A stretch of 22,267 nt of DNA from JAICSD01 sp035637115 (GCA_035637115.1 DASPXV010000161.1:1-22267), one strand, 5' to 3'. Shown: positions 1 to 7,520, counted from the first letter of the stretch. The notes: a model not told the origin generated them from the sequence alone. Program-made: numbers and translations.

Positions 1-183
1 AGTGAGCCACGCGAGCGGAGCGGGGATCATGGGGTCCCCGCGAGCGAGCGTGTAGGGGGGTCCGGCGGGGCGAAGCCCCCCGGCAGCGAACGAGCGCGCG
101 AGTGAGCCACGCGAGCGGAGCGGGGATCATGGGGTCCCCGCGAGCGAGCGTGTAGGGGGGTCCGGCGGGGCGAAGCCCCCCGG
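1..183. repeat. 100-bp direct repeat, 1.83 copies, next to prfA
   Basis: Positions 1-83 are repeated exactly at 101-183, giving a period of 100 bp. The first copy probably continues to the left of the window. Each copy holds two hairpin-forming parts: CGGGGA...TCCCCG arms around an 8-nt loop (second copy at 121-140), and GGGGC-GAA-GCCCC flanked by CCGG on both sides (62-83 and 162-183). The unit is rich in GCGAGCG-type words and looks like a dispersed intergenic repeat, not a gene. A short open frame on the minus strand across it exists only because the repeat lacks stops, so I do not call it. No transposase or target duplication is visible. Confidence 0.9.
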
Positions 184-190
184 ATAAAAA

Positions 191-1267
191 ATGTTCGAGA
201 AACTTCAGTCAATCGAGTCGAAATACGAGCAGCTGGCGGCGGAGATGGCGACGCCCGCCGTCCAGGCCGACAACGCCAAGTTCCGCAGCCACTCGAAGGC
301 GGTCGCGGAGATGCAGCCGCTCGTCGACAAGTACCGCGAGTATAAGGACGTCGCCACCCAAATCGCCGCGACCGAAGAGATGCTCAAGGATCCCGACATG
401 CGCGAGCTGGCGCAGGAAGAGATGACGCAGCTCGAGGCGCGGCGGGAGGTGTTGCTGGCGGACATCAAGATCCTGCTCGTGCCGAAGGATCCGAACGACG
501 CGAAGAACATCATCCTGGAAATCCGCGCGGGAACGGGCGGCGACGAGGCGGCGCTCTTCGCCGCCGATCTGTTCCGCATGTACAACCGTTTCGCCGAGCG
601 GAATGGCTGGAAGGTGGAGCTGCTGTCGATGAGCGAAAGCGGCGTCGGCGGGATCAAGGAAGTCATCGCGATCATCGCGGGGAAGAACGTTTATAGCCGC
701 CTGAAGTACGAGAGCGGCGTGCATCGCGTGCAGCGCGTGCCTGCGACAGAAGCGAGTGGACGCATCCACACGTCCACCGCCACCGTCGCGGTGCTGCCGG
801 AAGCAGAGGAAGTGGACATTCAGATCGAGCCCAAGGACCTCCGCATCGACACGTTCTGCTCGAGCGGACCCGGCGGCCAGAGCGTCAACACGACGTATTC
901 GGCGGTCCGCATCACGCACCTCCCCACCAACACCGTCGTCTCGCAGCAGGACGAGAAGTCGCAGATCAAGAATCGCGCGAAGGCGATGAAGGTGCTGCGG
1001 GCGCGGCTGTACGAGATGGAGCTGCAGAAGCAGCAGGATGCGATCGCGAAGGATCGCCGGTCGCAGGTCGGCACCGGCGAGCGATCCGAGAAGATCCGGA
1101 CCTACAACTTCAAGGAAAACCGCGTCACAGACCACCGCATCGGCTTCACGATGCACCAGCTCGACGCCGCGCTCGACGGCGATCTCGGCGAGCTGATCGA
1201 CGCCGCGACCAGCCACTTCACGTCCGAGAAACTCAAGGAAGCGACGGCGGCGGAAACGTCCGCCTGA
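191..1267 (+). CDS. prfA: Peptide chain release factor 1 (RF1)
   Basis: RF1 recognises UAA and UAG in the ribosomal A site and triggers peptidyl-tRNA hydrolysis. The 358-residue length is normal for the family. The GGQ hydrolysis motif is at residues 228-230 within SSGPGGQSVNTT. The codon-recognition tripeptide is PAT (184-186, in QRVPATEASG), which marks RF1 and not RF2, where SPF is expected. The N-terminus (MFEKLQSIESKYEQL) aligns with Bacillus-type RF1 starts, so ATG 191 is well supported. There is no Shine-Dalgarno sequence: the 100-bp repeat ends at 183 and only an A-rich stretch (ATAAAAA) precedes the ATG. The stop shares one base with the prmC start, and PrmC methylates the GGQ glutamine of release factors, a classic pairing. 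Promoter not visible; it probably lies beyond the repeat. Confidence 0.98.
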   Translation: MFEKLQSIESKYEQLAAEMATPAVQADNAKFRSHSKAVAEMQPLVDKYREYKDVATQIAATEEMLKDPDMRELAQEEMTQLEARREVLLADIKILLVPKDPNDAKNIILEIRAGTGGDEAALFAADLFRMYNRFAERNGWKVELLSMSESGVGGIKEVIAIIAGKNVYSRLKYESGVHRVQRVPATEASGRIHTSTATVAVLPEAEEVDIQIEPKDLRIDTFCSSGPGGQSVNTTYSAVRITHLPTNTVVSQQDEKSQIKNRAKAMKVLRARLYEMELQKQQDAIAKDRRSQVGTGERSEKIRTYNFKENRVTDHRIGFTMHQLDAALDGDLGELIDAATSHFTSEKLKEATAAETSA

Positions 1268-2112
1268 TGACCGTCGCGGAGGCGATCGCGCGCGCCCGCG
1301 ACACGCTCCTGCGCGCCGGCATTCCTTCTGACGAAGCCCCCGGCGACGCCGAAGTCCTCGCGCGCCACGCGCTTGGCTGGGACCTCACGCGGCTCGCCGC
1401 CGCGATGCGCGAAGCGGCGTCGAACGATTTTCAGGAACAGTACGAGCGCCTGATCGCGCGACGCCTGCGGCGCGAGCCCGTCTCGCAAATCGTCGGCTTC
1501 CGCGAGTTCTGGGGTCTCGACTTCGAGGTCAGCCGCGACGTGCTGACGCCGCGTCCGGAAACCGAACTCATCGTCGCGGCCGCCCTTGACGATGCTCGAC
1601 GGCGCATGCCGCAGCTGATCGTGGATGTCGGCACCGGCAGCGGCTGCCTCGCGGTGGCACTCGCGATGGAATTCCCCGTGGCGCGCCTCATCGCGACCGA
1701 CATTTCTCTGGAAGCGCTCGCCGTCGCGCGGCGCAACGCGCTGCGGCACCAGGTCAGCAGCCGAATCGCCTTTCTGCACACGGACCTGCTGCCGCCGGTC
1801 CCAGAGATCGACTTGCTGGTCTCGAACCCTCCTTACGTCCCGCTACGCGACAGCGCATCCCTCGCGCCGGAAGTGCGGAACTACGAGCCGCACGTCGCGC
1901 TGTTTGGCGGCGCCGACGGGCTCGACGTGTACCGCCGCCTGTTGCGTGACGGACGGCGCGAAATCGATCACGACGGCCGCTGCATCCTGGAGCTAGGCTA
2001 CGATCAGGCGCGCGCGGTCACCGCGCTCGCCGGCAAGGAAGGATGGCGCGTCGTCCGCATCGATCGCGATCTGCAAGGCATCGAACGGGTGATGACGCTG
2101 CAACCGTCGTGA
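1267..2112 (+). CDS. prmC: Release factor glutamine methyltransferase
   Basis: PrmC (HemK) transfers a methyl group from S-adenosylmethionine to the glutamine of the GGQ motif in RF1 and RF2. The 281-residue protein has the usual layout: a helical release-factor-binding N-terminus (about 1-85), a PRPETE motif (95-100), the SAM-binding glycine loop DVGTGSGC (120-127), an acidic TDIS strand end (about 144-147), and the diagnostic NPPY substrate motif at 187-190. The ATG overlaps the prfA TGA by one base (TGATG), so it is probably translated by coupling with prfA. The stop is followed 13 nt later by the HIT gene, whose ribosome binding site overlaps this stop codon. Confidence 0.97.
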   Translation: MTVAEAIARARDTLLRAGIPSDEAPGDAEVLARHALGWDLTRLAAAMREAASNDFQEQYERLIARRLRREPVSQIVGFREFWGLDFEVSRDVLTPRPETELIVAAALDDARRRMPQLIVDVGTGSGCLAVALAMEFPVARLIATDISLEALAVARRNALRHQVSSRIAFLHTDLLPPVPEIDLLVSNPPYVPLRDSASLAPEVRNYEPHVALFGGADGLDVYRRLLRDGRREIDHDGRCILELGYDQARAVTALAGKEGWRVVRIDRDLQGIERVMTLQPS

Positions 2113-2125
2113 AGGACACAGGCCA

Positions 2126-2470
2126 ATGATCGATTGTCTCTTCTGCAAGATCCGCAAAGGCGAGGTTCCAGCGGCGATCGTCTACGAGGACGAACGATTG
2201 CTGGCCTTCAAGGACATCAATCCGCAGGCGCCGCTCCACGTGCTGGTCGTCCCGAAGCGGCACATCCCGTCGCTCAATGATTTGTCGGAGGAAGACGACG
2301 CGCTCGTGGGCGAGATGATTCGTCGAGCGGTTGCGCTCGTCAAACAGCACGGATATGCCGACCGCGGTTTCCGTACTGTGTTCAACACAAACGCGGAGGC
2401 CGGCCAGACGGTATTCCACATCCACTTGCACGTGCTGGCGGGCCGCGGGCTCACCTGGCCTCCGGGATAG
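2126..2470 (+). CDS. HIT family nucleotide phosphoramidase/hydrolase (HINT-like)
   Basis: A small histidine-triad protein of 114 residues, typical for bacterial HINT/HinT, which hydrolyse purine nucleoside phosphoramidates and acyl-adenylates in the cytoplasm. The triad is FHIHLHVLAG near the C-terminus (histidines at 98, 100 and 102). A CLFC pair at 4-7 fits the CxxC found in many bacterial members, and the body matches the family (IVYEDERLLAFKDINPQAP, then HVLVVPKRHIPSL). A GAAGGA ribosome binding site at 2111-2116 supports the ATG. The last 20 bp overlap the 3' end of the convergent GNAT-like gene, so both C-termini are encoded by the same DNA. The exact physiological substrate cannot be inferred. 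Confidence 0.93.
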   Translation: MIDCLFCKIRKGEVPAAIVYEDERLLAFKDINPQAPLHVLVVPKRHIPSLNDLSEEDDALVGEMIRRAVALVKQHGYADRGFRTVFNTNAEAGQTVFHIHLHVLAGRGLTWPPG

Positions 2471-3290
2471 ATTCCGCAAGCAGGTAGTGGCCGCGACCTG
2501 AGTCGCGCGACAGGAAAAAATCCACCACTCGGTAACCACGCCCGAAGTAGTGCTGAAAGATCGCGCGAATCGCCATGCGCCACTCGAGCGCAAGCGGCGC
2601 ATTTTCGATCTGCATCTCGGCATAGCTGACCGGGATCTCGACCAGCAGCCGAGGGCCGTTGTACGTGAGATTCGCGGCGACCGGTGCCAGCCACGCGCCG
2701 GCCGTTCGTGAGGGATTGACGAGCGGCGCGGCGGCCACCGACGCGTCGCGCATGATACCGATGCCGCCAGCGGCGATGCGCCGCTCCACGTGAGGCGCGG
2801 TGAGCTTCCATTCCGCGACGAAGCGATCGGTCGGCGAGCCTCTGTGCAGCGGACTGCTCGACTCGCCGTAGATGTTCTCCTCATATTCTTCGACGACGAC
2901 ACCGAGCTTGGCGAAATTCAGGTGGGCATTCACCGCCTGCAGTGGATCGTACGTCCACTCGACGAGCTCGATTCCCATCCCTAGCGCGCGCTCGCGCTGG
3001 GCGAGCTTCAGGCGGACGCCAAGCGCGCTGCCGCGCGCGTCGCGCGTGACGCCGAGCATGTGCGACCACTGCGCCAGTCGCCCATCCTTGACGGAAGGGA
3101 TCGAATAGACAAACCCTTTCATCTGCCCCGCATCATCGAACGCGCCGAGGAGGATGCCGCCACGCTTCACCGAAACGATGAGGACGGGTGGCGGGACGAC
3201 GTCTTCGGCATCGGTGTAGCCCCACACGTCTTTTTCGAGCGCCGCAACCTGCCGGCATTCGTCAATCGTCGTGAGGTCCCGGATGATCAC
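2451..3290 (-). CDS. GNAT-superfamily predicted acetyltransferase (COG3375-like)
   Basis: A 279-residue protein that begins MIIRDLTTIDECRQVAALE and continues with VWGYTDAEDVVPP. The first 150 or so residues read as a GNAT fold: a strand with GGILLGAFDD (about 44-53), GFVYSIPSV, and SHMLGVTRDARGSALGVRLK resembling the acetyl-CoA-binding V-x-x-x-x-R-x-x-G-x-G/A loop. I associate this pattern with COG3375, whose members mostly lack known substrates. The remaining 130 residues form a second region with no recognised motif. The start is GTG, inside the overlap GTGA with the HAD stop codon, so it is likely translated by coupling. It ends tail to tail, overlapping the HIT gene by 20 bp. The family call is moderately sure; the substrate is unknown. 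Confidence 0.75.
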   Translation of the reverse strand: MIIRDLTTIDECRQVAALEKDVWGYTDAEDVVPPPVLIVSVKRGGILLGAFDDAGQMKGFVYSIPSVKDGRLAQWSHMLGVTRDARGSALGVRLKLAQRERALGMGIELVEWTYDPLQAVNAHLNFAKLGVVVEEYEENIYGESSSPLHRGSPTDRFVAEWKLTAPHVERRIAAGGIGIMRDASVAAAPLVNPSRTAGAWLAPVAANLTYNGPRLLVEIPVSYAEMQIENAPLALEWRMAIRAIFQHYFGRGYRVVDFFLSRDSGRGHYLLAESIPEAR

Positions 3291-3964
3291 AAATGGTCCC
3301 GCAGCTCCCGCAGGGATTGAATGACGGGAACGTCAGGCGGGGCGCCGGCGGACAGACCGAAGCGTGCGACGAGGATGCCGCGCATGCCCAGACGCAGCGC
3401 GCCCGCGATGTCATGCGGGACGCTGTCTCCCACCATGACCGCCTCCGGCGCTGACACGCCGGCCCGGCGAAGTCCCTCTTCGAAAATCGACGGGTGCGGC
3501 TTCATGTAGCCGTGATCGGATGATGAGATCGCGACGGTGAACAGGCCATCCAGTTCGAAATGCCGCTCGAACGTCGCGAGCGAACGCTGCGTGTTCGAAA
3601 TGAGGCCGATCGTGAATCCCTCCGCGTGCAGGCTGCGAAGCACTTCCGGCACCTCTTCGTACAGCGTGAAATGGTGGCACGCGGCCCAGCCCTGATACAG
3701 ATCGCGTGCTGCGGCGTCGGCGCCGGGTCCATGGCCGCCCATCCCCTCGATGATCCGCTTCGTGTACTCGATGAAGATCTCTGGATCGTACTCGCCGCCG
3801 TCGCCGTGAAGAGATGCGGATGCGGCAGCAACCGACGCGTCGAACCGCGCCGCGTCGACGGCAACACCGTGCCGCGCGCACGCCTCCGCGTAGCCGTGCC
3901 CCTGGAATGCGGGGCCTGGATGGATCAGCGTGAAATCAACGTCGAAGAAGACCGCCTTCGTCAA
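3287..3964 (-). CDS. HAD-family hydrolase (probable phosphatase)
   Basis: All four HAD motifs are present in a 225-residue protein: motif I FFDVDFTLI (nucleophile D8, acid D10), motif II LISNTQ (S123), motif III GYMKPHPS (K155), and motif IV VMVGDSVPHDIAG (D180, D185). The cap between motifs I and II is helical, as in HAD subfamily IA, which includes phosphoglycolate phosphatase-like enzymes; the substrate cannot be told. I chose TTG 3964, five nt after the stop of the upstream M16 gene, because motif I then starts at residue 6 as is usual and GGGGTAAGG lies just upstream. An in-frame upstream TTG at 4036 would add 24 residues of poor, arginine-rich sequence inside the M16 gene. The stop overlaps the GNAT start (GTGA). 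Confidence 0.9.
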   Translation of the reverse strand: MTKAVFFDVDFTLIHPGPAFQGHGYAEACARHGVAVDAARFDASVAAASASLHGDGGEYDPEIFIEYTKRIIEGMGGHGPGADAAARDLYQGWAACHHFTLYEEVPEVLRSLHAEGFTIGLISNTQRSLATFERHFELDGLFTVAISSSDHGYMKPHPSIFEEGLRRAGVSAPEAVMVGDSVPHDIAGALRLGMRGILVARFGLSAGAPPDVPVIQSLRELRDHL

Positions 3965-3969
3965 GGGCC

Positions 3970-5259
3970 TTACCCCACCGTAGCCCGGCGGGCGGAGGCG
4001 GGACCGGCGACGGCAACGCACGCGCGTTCGGGGCAAAGCACGCTCGCGGCCGCCGCCTTGACGTCTTCGAGCGAAACCGCGCGAAGCAGCGGCGGCAGCT
4101 TGCGGTCGTAGTCGAGGCCGAGGCCGAAGAACTCCGCCGTCTGCAGGAAGGTGGCGATGCTCTGATTGGTCTCCAGCATGCGGGGAATCGATCCGATCAA
4201 GTACTGCCGCGTCTCCGCGAGCTCGCGTTCCGTTGCACCGTCCTTGCCCAGCGCACCGACTTCGCCGTCGATCGCGGCGATCGCGCGCTCAACGTTGACA
4301 GGATCGACGCCGGCCCGGATGACGAGCGGTCCGGGCCCGAGGCTCGGATCGAATGAACTGAACGCGTAATAGGCCATGCCTTGGCGCTCGCGGATGTTCT
4401 CCGCGAGGCGCCCGCCCAGGCCGAACTGCCCGAGGATGTTGTTCATCACCCAGTGCCCGCAGTACGCCGGATCGAGGCGGCTGATGCTGGTAAAGCCGTA
4501 GGCGATGTCCGCCTGCGACTTCTCCGGCATCTCGATGAACAGCTCGCGCCGCGACGTGGGCCTGACGACGGGAGGCACTTCGCGGGACGGCGCCGGCGCG
4601 TTGTCCCAGCCTGCGAACGCCGTGTGCACCGCACTCGCTGCTTCGCCCGCGCGCACATCGCCAACGACCACAATCGCGAGTGTGGCTGGTGCGAAGTGCT
4701 TTGCGTGATGTTCGACAAGATCCGCGCGCGTAAACCGCTCGACCGTGGCGATAGTTCCCTTCGCCGGCCTTCCGTACGGATGCCGCTCGCCGTAGAGCAG
4801 CATCTGCAGCGCCTCGGCCGCACGCACGCCAGTGTTGTCATGGTCCTGCCGAATCGCAGTGATCGTCTCGGCGCGCCGCTTCTCGATCTCGTCCTCGGGA
4901 AACGTCGGATTCTTCGCAACGTCCGCAAGGACCGTCAGGACGTCGTGAAAATCCTCCACGAGACAGGTGCAGGACAGCGTCACGACATGGCGGTTCGTCG
5001 ACACCTTCAACGCGACGCCGCGGTCGTCGAGCGCTTCGGCGATAGCGTCGGCGGTGCGGCTCGTCGTGCCGCGGTCGATCACACGGCCGAGGAACCACGC
5101 GAGCCCCGCGCGGTCGTCCGGTTCATCGAGACTTCCCGCTGTAAACGCGAGATTGATCGTCACCGCCGGCGAGAACGCCGTCTCCTGCATGATGAGCACG
5201 GCGCCGTTGGAAAGCACTTGGCGGATCGGATCGAGGCCGCTCGTCACGGTCACGGACAT
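3970..5259 (-). CDS. M16 peptidase-family protein, non-catalytic partner
   Basis: This 429-residue protein has the two-domain M16B fold (N-terminal strand pattern IRQVLSNGAVLIMQET, then a C-terminal half with GGRLAENIRERQGMAYY). The zinc site is lost: where active members have HFLEH, it has WFLGR at 55-59, so both histidines and the glutamate are replaced. It starts directly after the TAG of the active M16 gene upstream. In known heterodimeric M16B enzymes, and in mitochondrial processing peptidase, one subunit carries HxxEH and the other a degenerate site plus substrate-binding residues. I infer that this protein pairs with its neighbour. There is no signal peptide. Its final codons lie in a short sequence also seen in ileS. 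Confidence 0.92.
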   Translation of the reverse strand: MSVTVTSGLDPIRQVLSNGAVLIMQETAFSPAVTINLAFTAGSLDEPDDRAGLAWFLGRVIDRGTTSRTADAIAEALDDRGVALKVSTNRHVVTLSCTCLVEDFHDVLTVLADVAKNPTFPEDEIEKRRAETITAIRQDHDNTGVRAAEALQMLLYGERHPYGRPAKGTIATVERFTRADLVEHHAKHFAPATLAIVVVGDVRAGEAASAVHTAFAGWDNAPAPSREVPPVVRPTSRRELFIEMPEKSQADIAYGFTSISRLDPAYCGHWVMNNILGQFGLGGRLAENIRERQGMAYYAFSSFDPSLGPGPLVIRAGVDPVNVERAIAAIDGEVGALGKDGATERELAETRQYLIGSIPRMLETNQSIATFLQTAEFFGLGLDYDRKLPPLLRAVSLEDVKAAAASVLCPERACVAVAGPASARRATVG

Positions 5260-6537
5260 CTACTTGTTCTCCAGGGGCCGGAACCATCCAGCGGTCCGCC
5301 GCTCGCGCGACAGATAACGTGTGGCGACGTCCGCGACCTGCGACGGCGTCACGGCAGCGACGCGCGACGGCAGTTCCTCCAGAAAACCAGGGCCGGTGAC
5401 CGTCTCGAAATATCCGAGCTGATGCGCGACGTTCGTCACGCTGTCGCTTTCGAACACCAGGCGCGCGCGGAGCTGGCGCTTCGCGCGCGAGACCTCAGCT
5501 TCGCTGAGCCCTTCGCGGCGGACGCGTTCAATCTCCTGCGTTGCCGCATCGTCGAGCACATCCAGCGCGACTCCCTCCATCGCCGTGAATCCGACGCTGT
5601 AGAGAAACGGCTCGCGCGTCGGCAGCAGCGAACCTCCGACGGCGGACGCGAGTCCCTTCTCGACGATCGTCGTGTACAGCCTCGCGCGGCGCTGCGGCGG
5701 CGCGCCGCGGAAGCTCGACCAGATGTTCAGGCCCTTGGCGCCCGTGAGCGCCGCGTCAAGGACCAGCATCGGAAAGAAGTCCTCATGCCGCGCCGCGGGC
5801 GCGTGCCACGCGAATTTCAAATAGGCCGTCGTTCCCTCGCGTTCGAGAAGCACGCGGCGCTCGCCGATCTGCAGCGGCTCCGCGGGTCGCATGTGCGCAG
5901 GCGCAGGACCACCGTCAAGCCTCCCGAAATGCGCTTCGGCGCGCCGCAACACGTCTTCGGTCTCGACGTCTCCGACGACCACAAGCGTCGCATTCTGCGG
6001 TACGTAGTGCCGGCGATAATGTCCGAACAGATCATCGCGGGTCATCGAGCGCAGATCGTCGATCCACCCGATCGTCGGATGCCGATAGGGATGCGCGCGG
6101 AAAGCGGTCGCGGTGACTTCAATATCCAGCAGCTGATCGGGATCGTTCTCCCCTCCGTGCAGCTCGGAAATGATCACGGTGCGCTCGGACTCGCACTCCT
6201 GCGGCTCGTAGAGCCCGTGCGCCATCCGTTCCGCTTCGATGAACAGCAGGGTATCGAGCGCGTCCTTCCCTGCGGTCTCGAGGTATGTCGTCTGGTCGAT
6301 CCACGTGTAACCATTCCACGTCCCTCCGAAGCGTTCGACGATGCCCTTCATTTCGTCGCGGGGGATATTGGTGGTGCCCTTGAAATTCATGTGTTCGACC
6401 CAGTGCGACACCCCGGTCTGACCGGGAAGCTCGTCGCCGGAGCCGACGCGGTACCAGCACCAGACCGACACGAGTGGAGCGGTGTGCAGCTCCTGTATTA
6501 AAAGTTTGAGGCCGTTATCCAGGTGGGCGACGCGCAC
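5260..6537 (-). CDS. M16 zinc metallopeptidase, catalytic subunit
   Basis: A 425-residue M16B peptidase. The inverted zinc motif HWVEH is at residues 45-49 (zinc ligands H45 and H49, catalytic E48), followed by the FKGT segment. The third ligand is probably E125 in VIISEL, 76 residues after H49, which is the family spacing. The C-terminal half shows the usual second-domain pattern. Such enzymes degrade or process peptides, often as heterodimers with an inactive homologue, which here is the next gene with no intergenic base. There is no obvious signal peptide, so a cytoplasmic location is more likely, although periplasmic members exist. The GTG at 6537 gives the normal N-terminus (VAHLDNGLKLLIQE). 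A -10-like TATACT lies only 6 nt upstream, so the message may be leaderless. Confidence 0.95.
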   Translation of the reverse strand: MRVAHLDNGLKLLIQELHTAPLVSVWCWYRVGSGDELPGQTGVSHWVEHMNFKGTTNIPRDEMKGIVERFGGTWNGYTWIDQTTYLETAGKDALDTLLFIEAERMAHGLYEPQECESERTVIISELHGGENDPDQLLDIEVTATAFRAHPYRHPTIGWIDDLRSMTRDDLFGHYRRHYVPQNATLVVVGDVETEDVLRRAEAHFGRLDGGPAPAHMRPAEPLQIGERRVLLEREGTTAYLKFAWHAPAARHEDFFPMLVLDAALTGAKGLNIWSSFRGAPPQRRARLYTTIVEKGLASAVGGSLLPTREPFLYSVGFTAMEGVALDVLDDAATQEIERVRREGLSEAEVSRAKRQLRARLVFESDSVTNVAHQLGYFETVTGPGFLEELPSRVAAVTPSQVADVATRYLSRERRTAGWFRPLENK

Positions 6538-6543
6538 GTTGTA

Positions 6544-6549
6544 AGTATA
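6544..6549 (-). promoter_or_regulatory. Possible -10 box for the M16 operon (leaderless)
   Basis: On the minus strand TATACT lies 6 nt before the GTG start of the M16 peptidase. Transcription starting about 7 nt downstream would begin at or next to the start codon. No convincing -35 element is present at the right distance. No Shine-Dalgarno sequence is seen either, which fits a leaderless message. Confidence 0.4.
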
Positions 6550-6552
6550 TAA

Positions 6553-6568
6553 GCGCGCCTTGGCGCGC
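6553..6568. promoter_or_regulatory. GCGCGCC inverted repeat in the divergent intergenic region
   Basis: GCGCGCC (6553-6559) and GGCGCGC (6562-6568) are perfect inverted arms separated by TT. The element lies between the divergent M16 operon and the PA-IL-like gene. It could be an operator or a leader hairpin. A role in regulation is inference only. Confidence 0.4.
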
Positions 6569-6635
6569 CCTTTGCAGAGTTAGCTCCGGATACAGCAGTT
6601 CGAACCTCAGCAAGAGGTGTCATGGAGGCAGAGAA

Positions 6636-7436
6636 ATGTTGAAGCGGACGGTTCTCAGCGCGGTTTGCGCCGCGGCCTTGCTCGTCACCGGCGTCTACGC
6701 GCAGACCAGCGCAACGTTGACGCTGCGCTCCGGCGAGAAGGTGAGCGGCGATCTCATCGATCTCGGCGGCGTCGGCTACACGATCCGCGTGAGCGGCAAC
6801 GAGCGCCAGATCGCGCAGAACGACGTCGCGGTGATCGACTTCACGGGCGGCACGATGAGCTCCGCCGATTGGGCGAAGTTCACGGGCACCTCGCAGGTCA
6901 TCCTGCGCAACGGACAGACGATCGACGGTTCGCTCTACGACATCGGCGGCACGAACCCGCTGCGGCTGACCCTGCGCACGAGCAGCGGCGAGCGCGAAAT
7001 CTCGTCGAACGAGGTCGCGCGCATCGTGATCGCGCGCCCGGACAACGTCGCGACGGCCACGTCCGGTATCGCGGACACGCCGTCGGTCGCCGGTGCGATC
7101 ACCGTCCAGGCCAACCAGCCCTGGACGAGCACGGGCATCACGGTGAAGAAAGGACAGCGCGTGACGTTCACTAGCACTGGTGAAGTCCAGTTGAGCGACA
7201 ACGCTGCGGATGTCGCGACGCCGGACGGTGCAAAGGATCAGCGGTTTGCGCCGAACGCGCCGCTGAAGCAGGTGCCGGCGGGCGCCCTCATCGGCCGCGT
7301 CGGGAACGGCGCGCCATTCCCGATCGGCGCGAACAGCCAGGCCATCACGATGCCGGCGAGCGGAGTGCTCTACCTGGGCATCAACGACGACGGATTCGGG
7401 GACAATCGGGGCAACTTCCAGGTCGTCGTCCGCTAG
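6636..7436 (+). CDS. Exported protein with PA-IL (LecA)-like C-terminal domain
   Basis: A 266-residue protein with an N-terminal signal peptide (KR, then a hydrophobic stretch, cleavage probably after VYA at residue 22). Residues about 28-69 and 88-133 form two similar modules: LRSGEKVSGDLIDLGG pairs with LRNGQTIDGSLYDIGG, each ending in a V-A-V-I or V-A-R-I-V strand. Residues about 155-266 resemble the galactose-binding PA-IL/LecA fold: QPWTSTGITVKKGQRVTF, GALIGRVGNGAPFPIG, and the terminal YLGINDDGFGDNRGNFQV, which parallels the calcium and sugar loop of LecA (ND...YGNNSGSF). Sugar binding is not proven. GGAGG at 6624-6628 supports the ATG. A strong terminator follows. It is probably periplasmic or secreted and stands alone as a transcription unit. 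Confidence 0.85.
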   Translation: MLKRTVLSAVCAAALLVTGVYAQTSATLTLRSGEKVSGDLIDLGGVGYTIRVSGNERQIAQNDVAVIDFTGGTMSSADWAKFTGTSQVILRNGQTIDGSLYDIGGTNPLRLTLRTSSGEREISSNEVARIVIARPDNVATATSGIADTPSVAGAITVQANQPWTSTGITVKKGQRVTFTSTGEVQLSDNAADVATPDGAKDQRFAPNAPLKQVPAGALIGRVGNGAPFPIGANSQAITMPASGVLYLGINDDGFGDNRGNFQVVVR

Positions 7437-7450
7437 AGCTCGGTTACAAA

Positions 7451-7475
7451 CGCAGATCCTGGGATTTGATCTGCG
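7451..7475 (+). other. Small hairpin downstream of the PA-IL-like gene
   Basis: CGCAGATC (7451-7458) pairs with GATCTGCG (7468-7475) around a 9-nt loop. It sits immediately upstream of the intrinsic terminator hairpin. It may protect the 3' end of the upstream message. No T-box, ribosomal-protein leader or riboswitch signature is seen. Confidence 0.5.
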
Positions 7476-7476
7476 G

Positions 7477-7513
7477 GGCCGGTCGCCCGTAAGAGGCGGC
7501 CGGCCTTTCTTTT
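7477..7513 (+). terminator. Intrinsic terminator between the PA-IL-like gene and ileS
   Basis: An 11-bp stem, GGCCGGTCGCC (7477-7487) with GGCGGCCGGCC (7495-7505), has one G-U pair and the loop CGTAAGA. It is followed by TTTCTTTT (7506-7513). This is a textbook rho-independent terminator. The T-run is directly followed by the -10 box of ileS, so the two signals are back to back. Confidence 0.88.
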
Positions 7514-7514
7514 G

Positions 7515-7520
7515 TACAAT
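7515..7520 (+). promoter_or_regulatory. Putative -10 box of ileS (very short leader)
   Basis: TACAAT at 7515-7520 follows the terminator T-run and is preceded directly by TG. The ATG is 12 nt further on with no Shine-Dalgarno sequence, so the leader would be about 5 nt. The -35 position falls in the terminator stem and does not match the consensus. Confidence 0.5.

Noticed and set aside
27..212. Short minus-strand open frame over the 100-bp repeat
   Set aside because: The frame follows from the repeat composition; no ribosome binding site or family.
209..1216. 335-codon minus-strand open frame
   Set aside because: It is antisense to prfA, whose identity is certain.
4381..6501. 706-codon plus-strand open frame
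   Set aside because: It lies opposite the two M16 genes, which have clear family motifs. The product is arginine-, histidine- and aspartate-rich without domains, typical of an antisense shadow at high GC.
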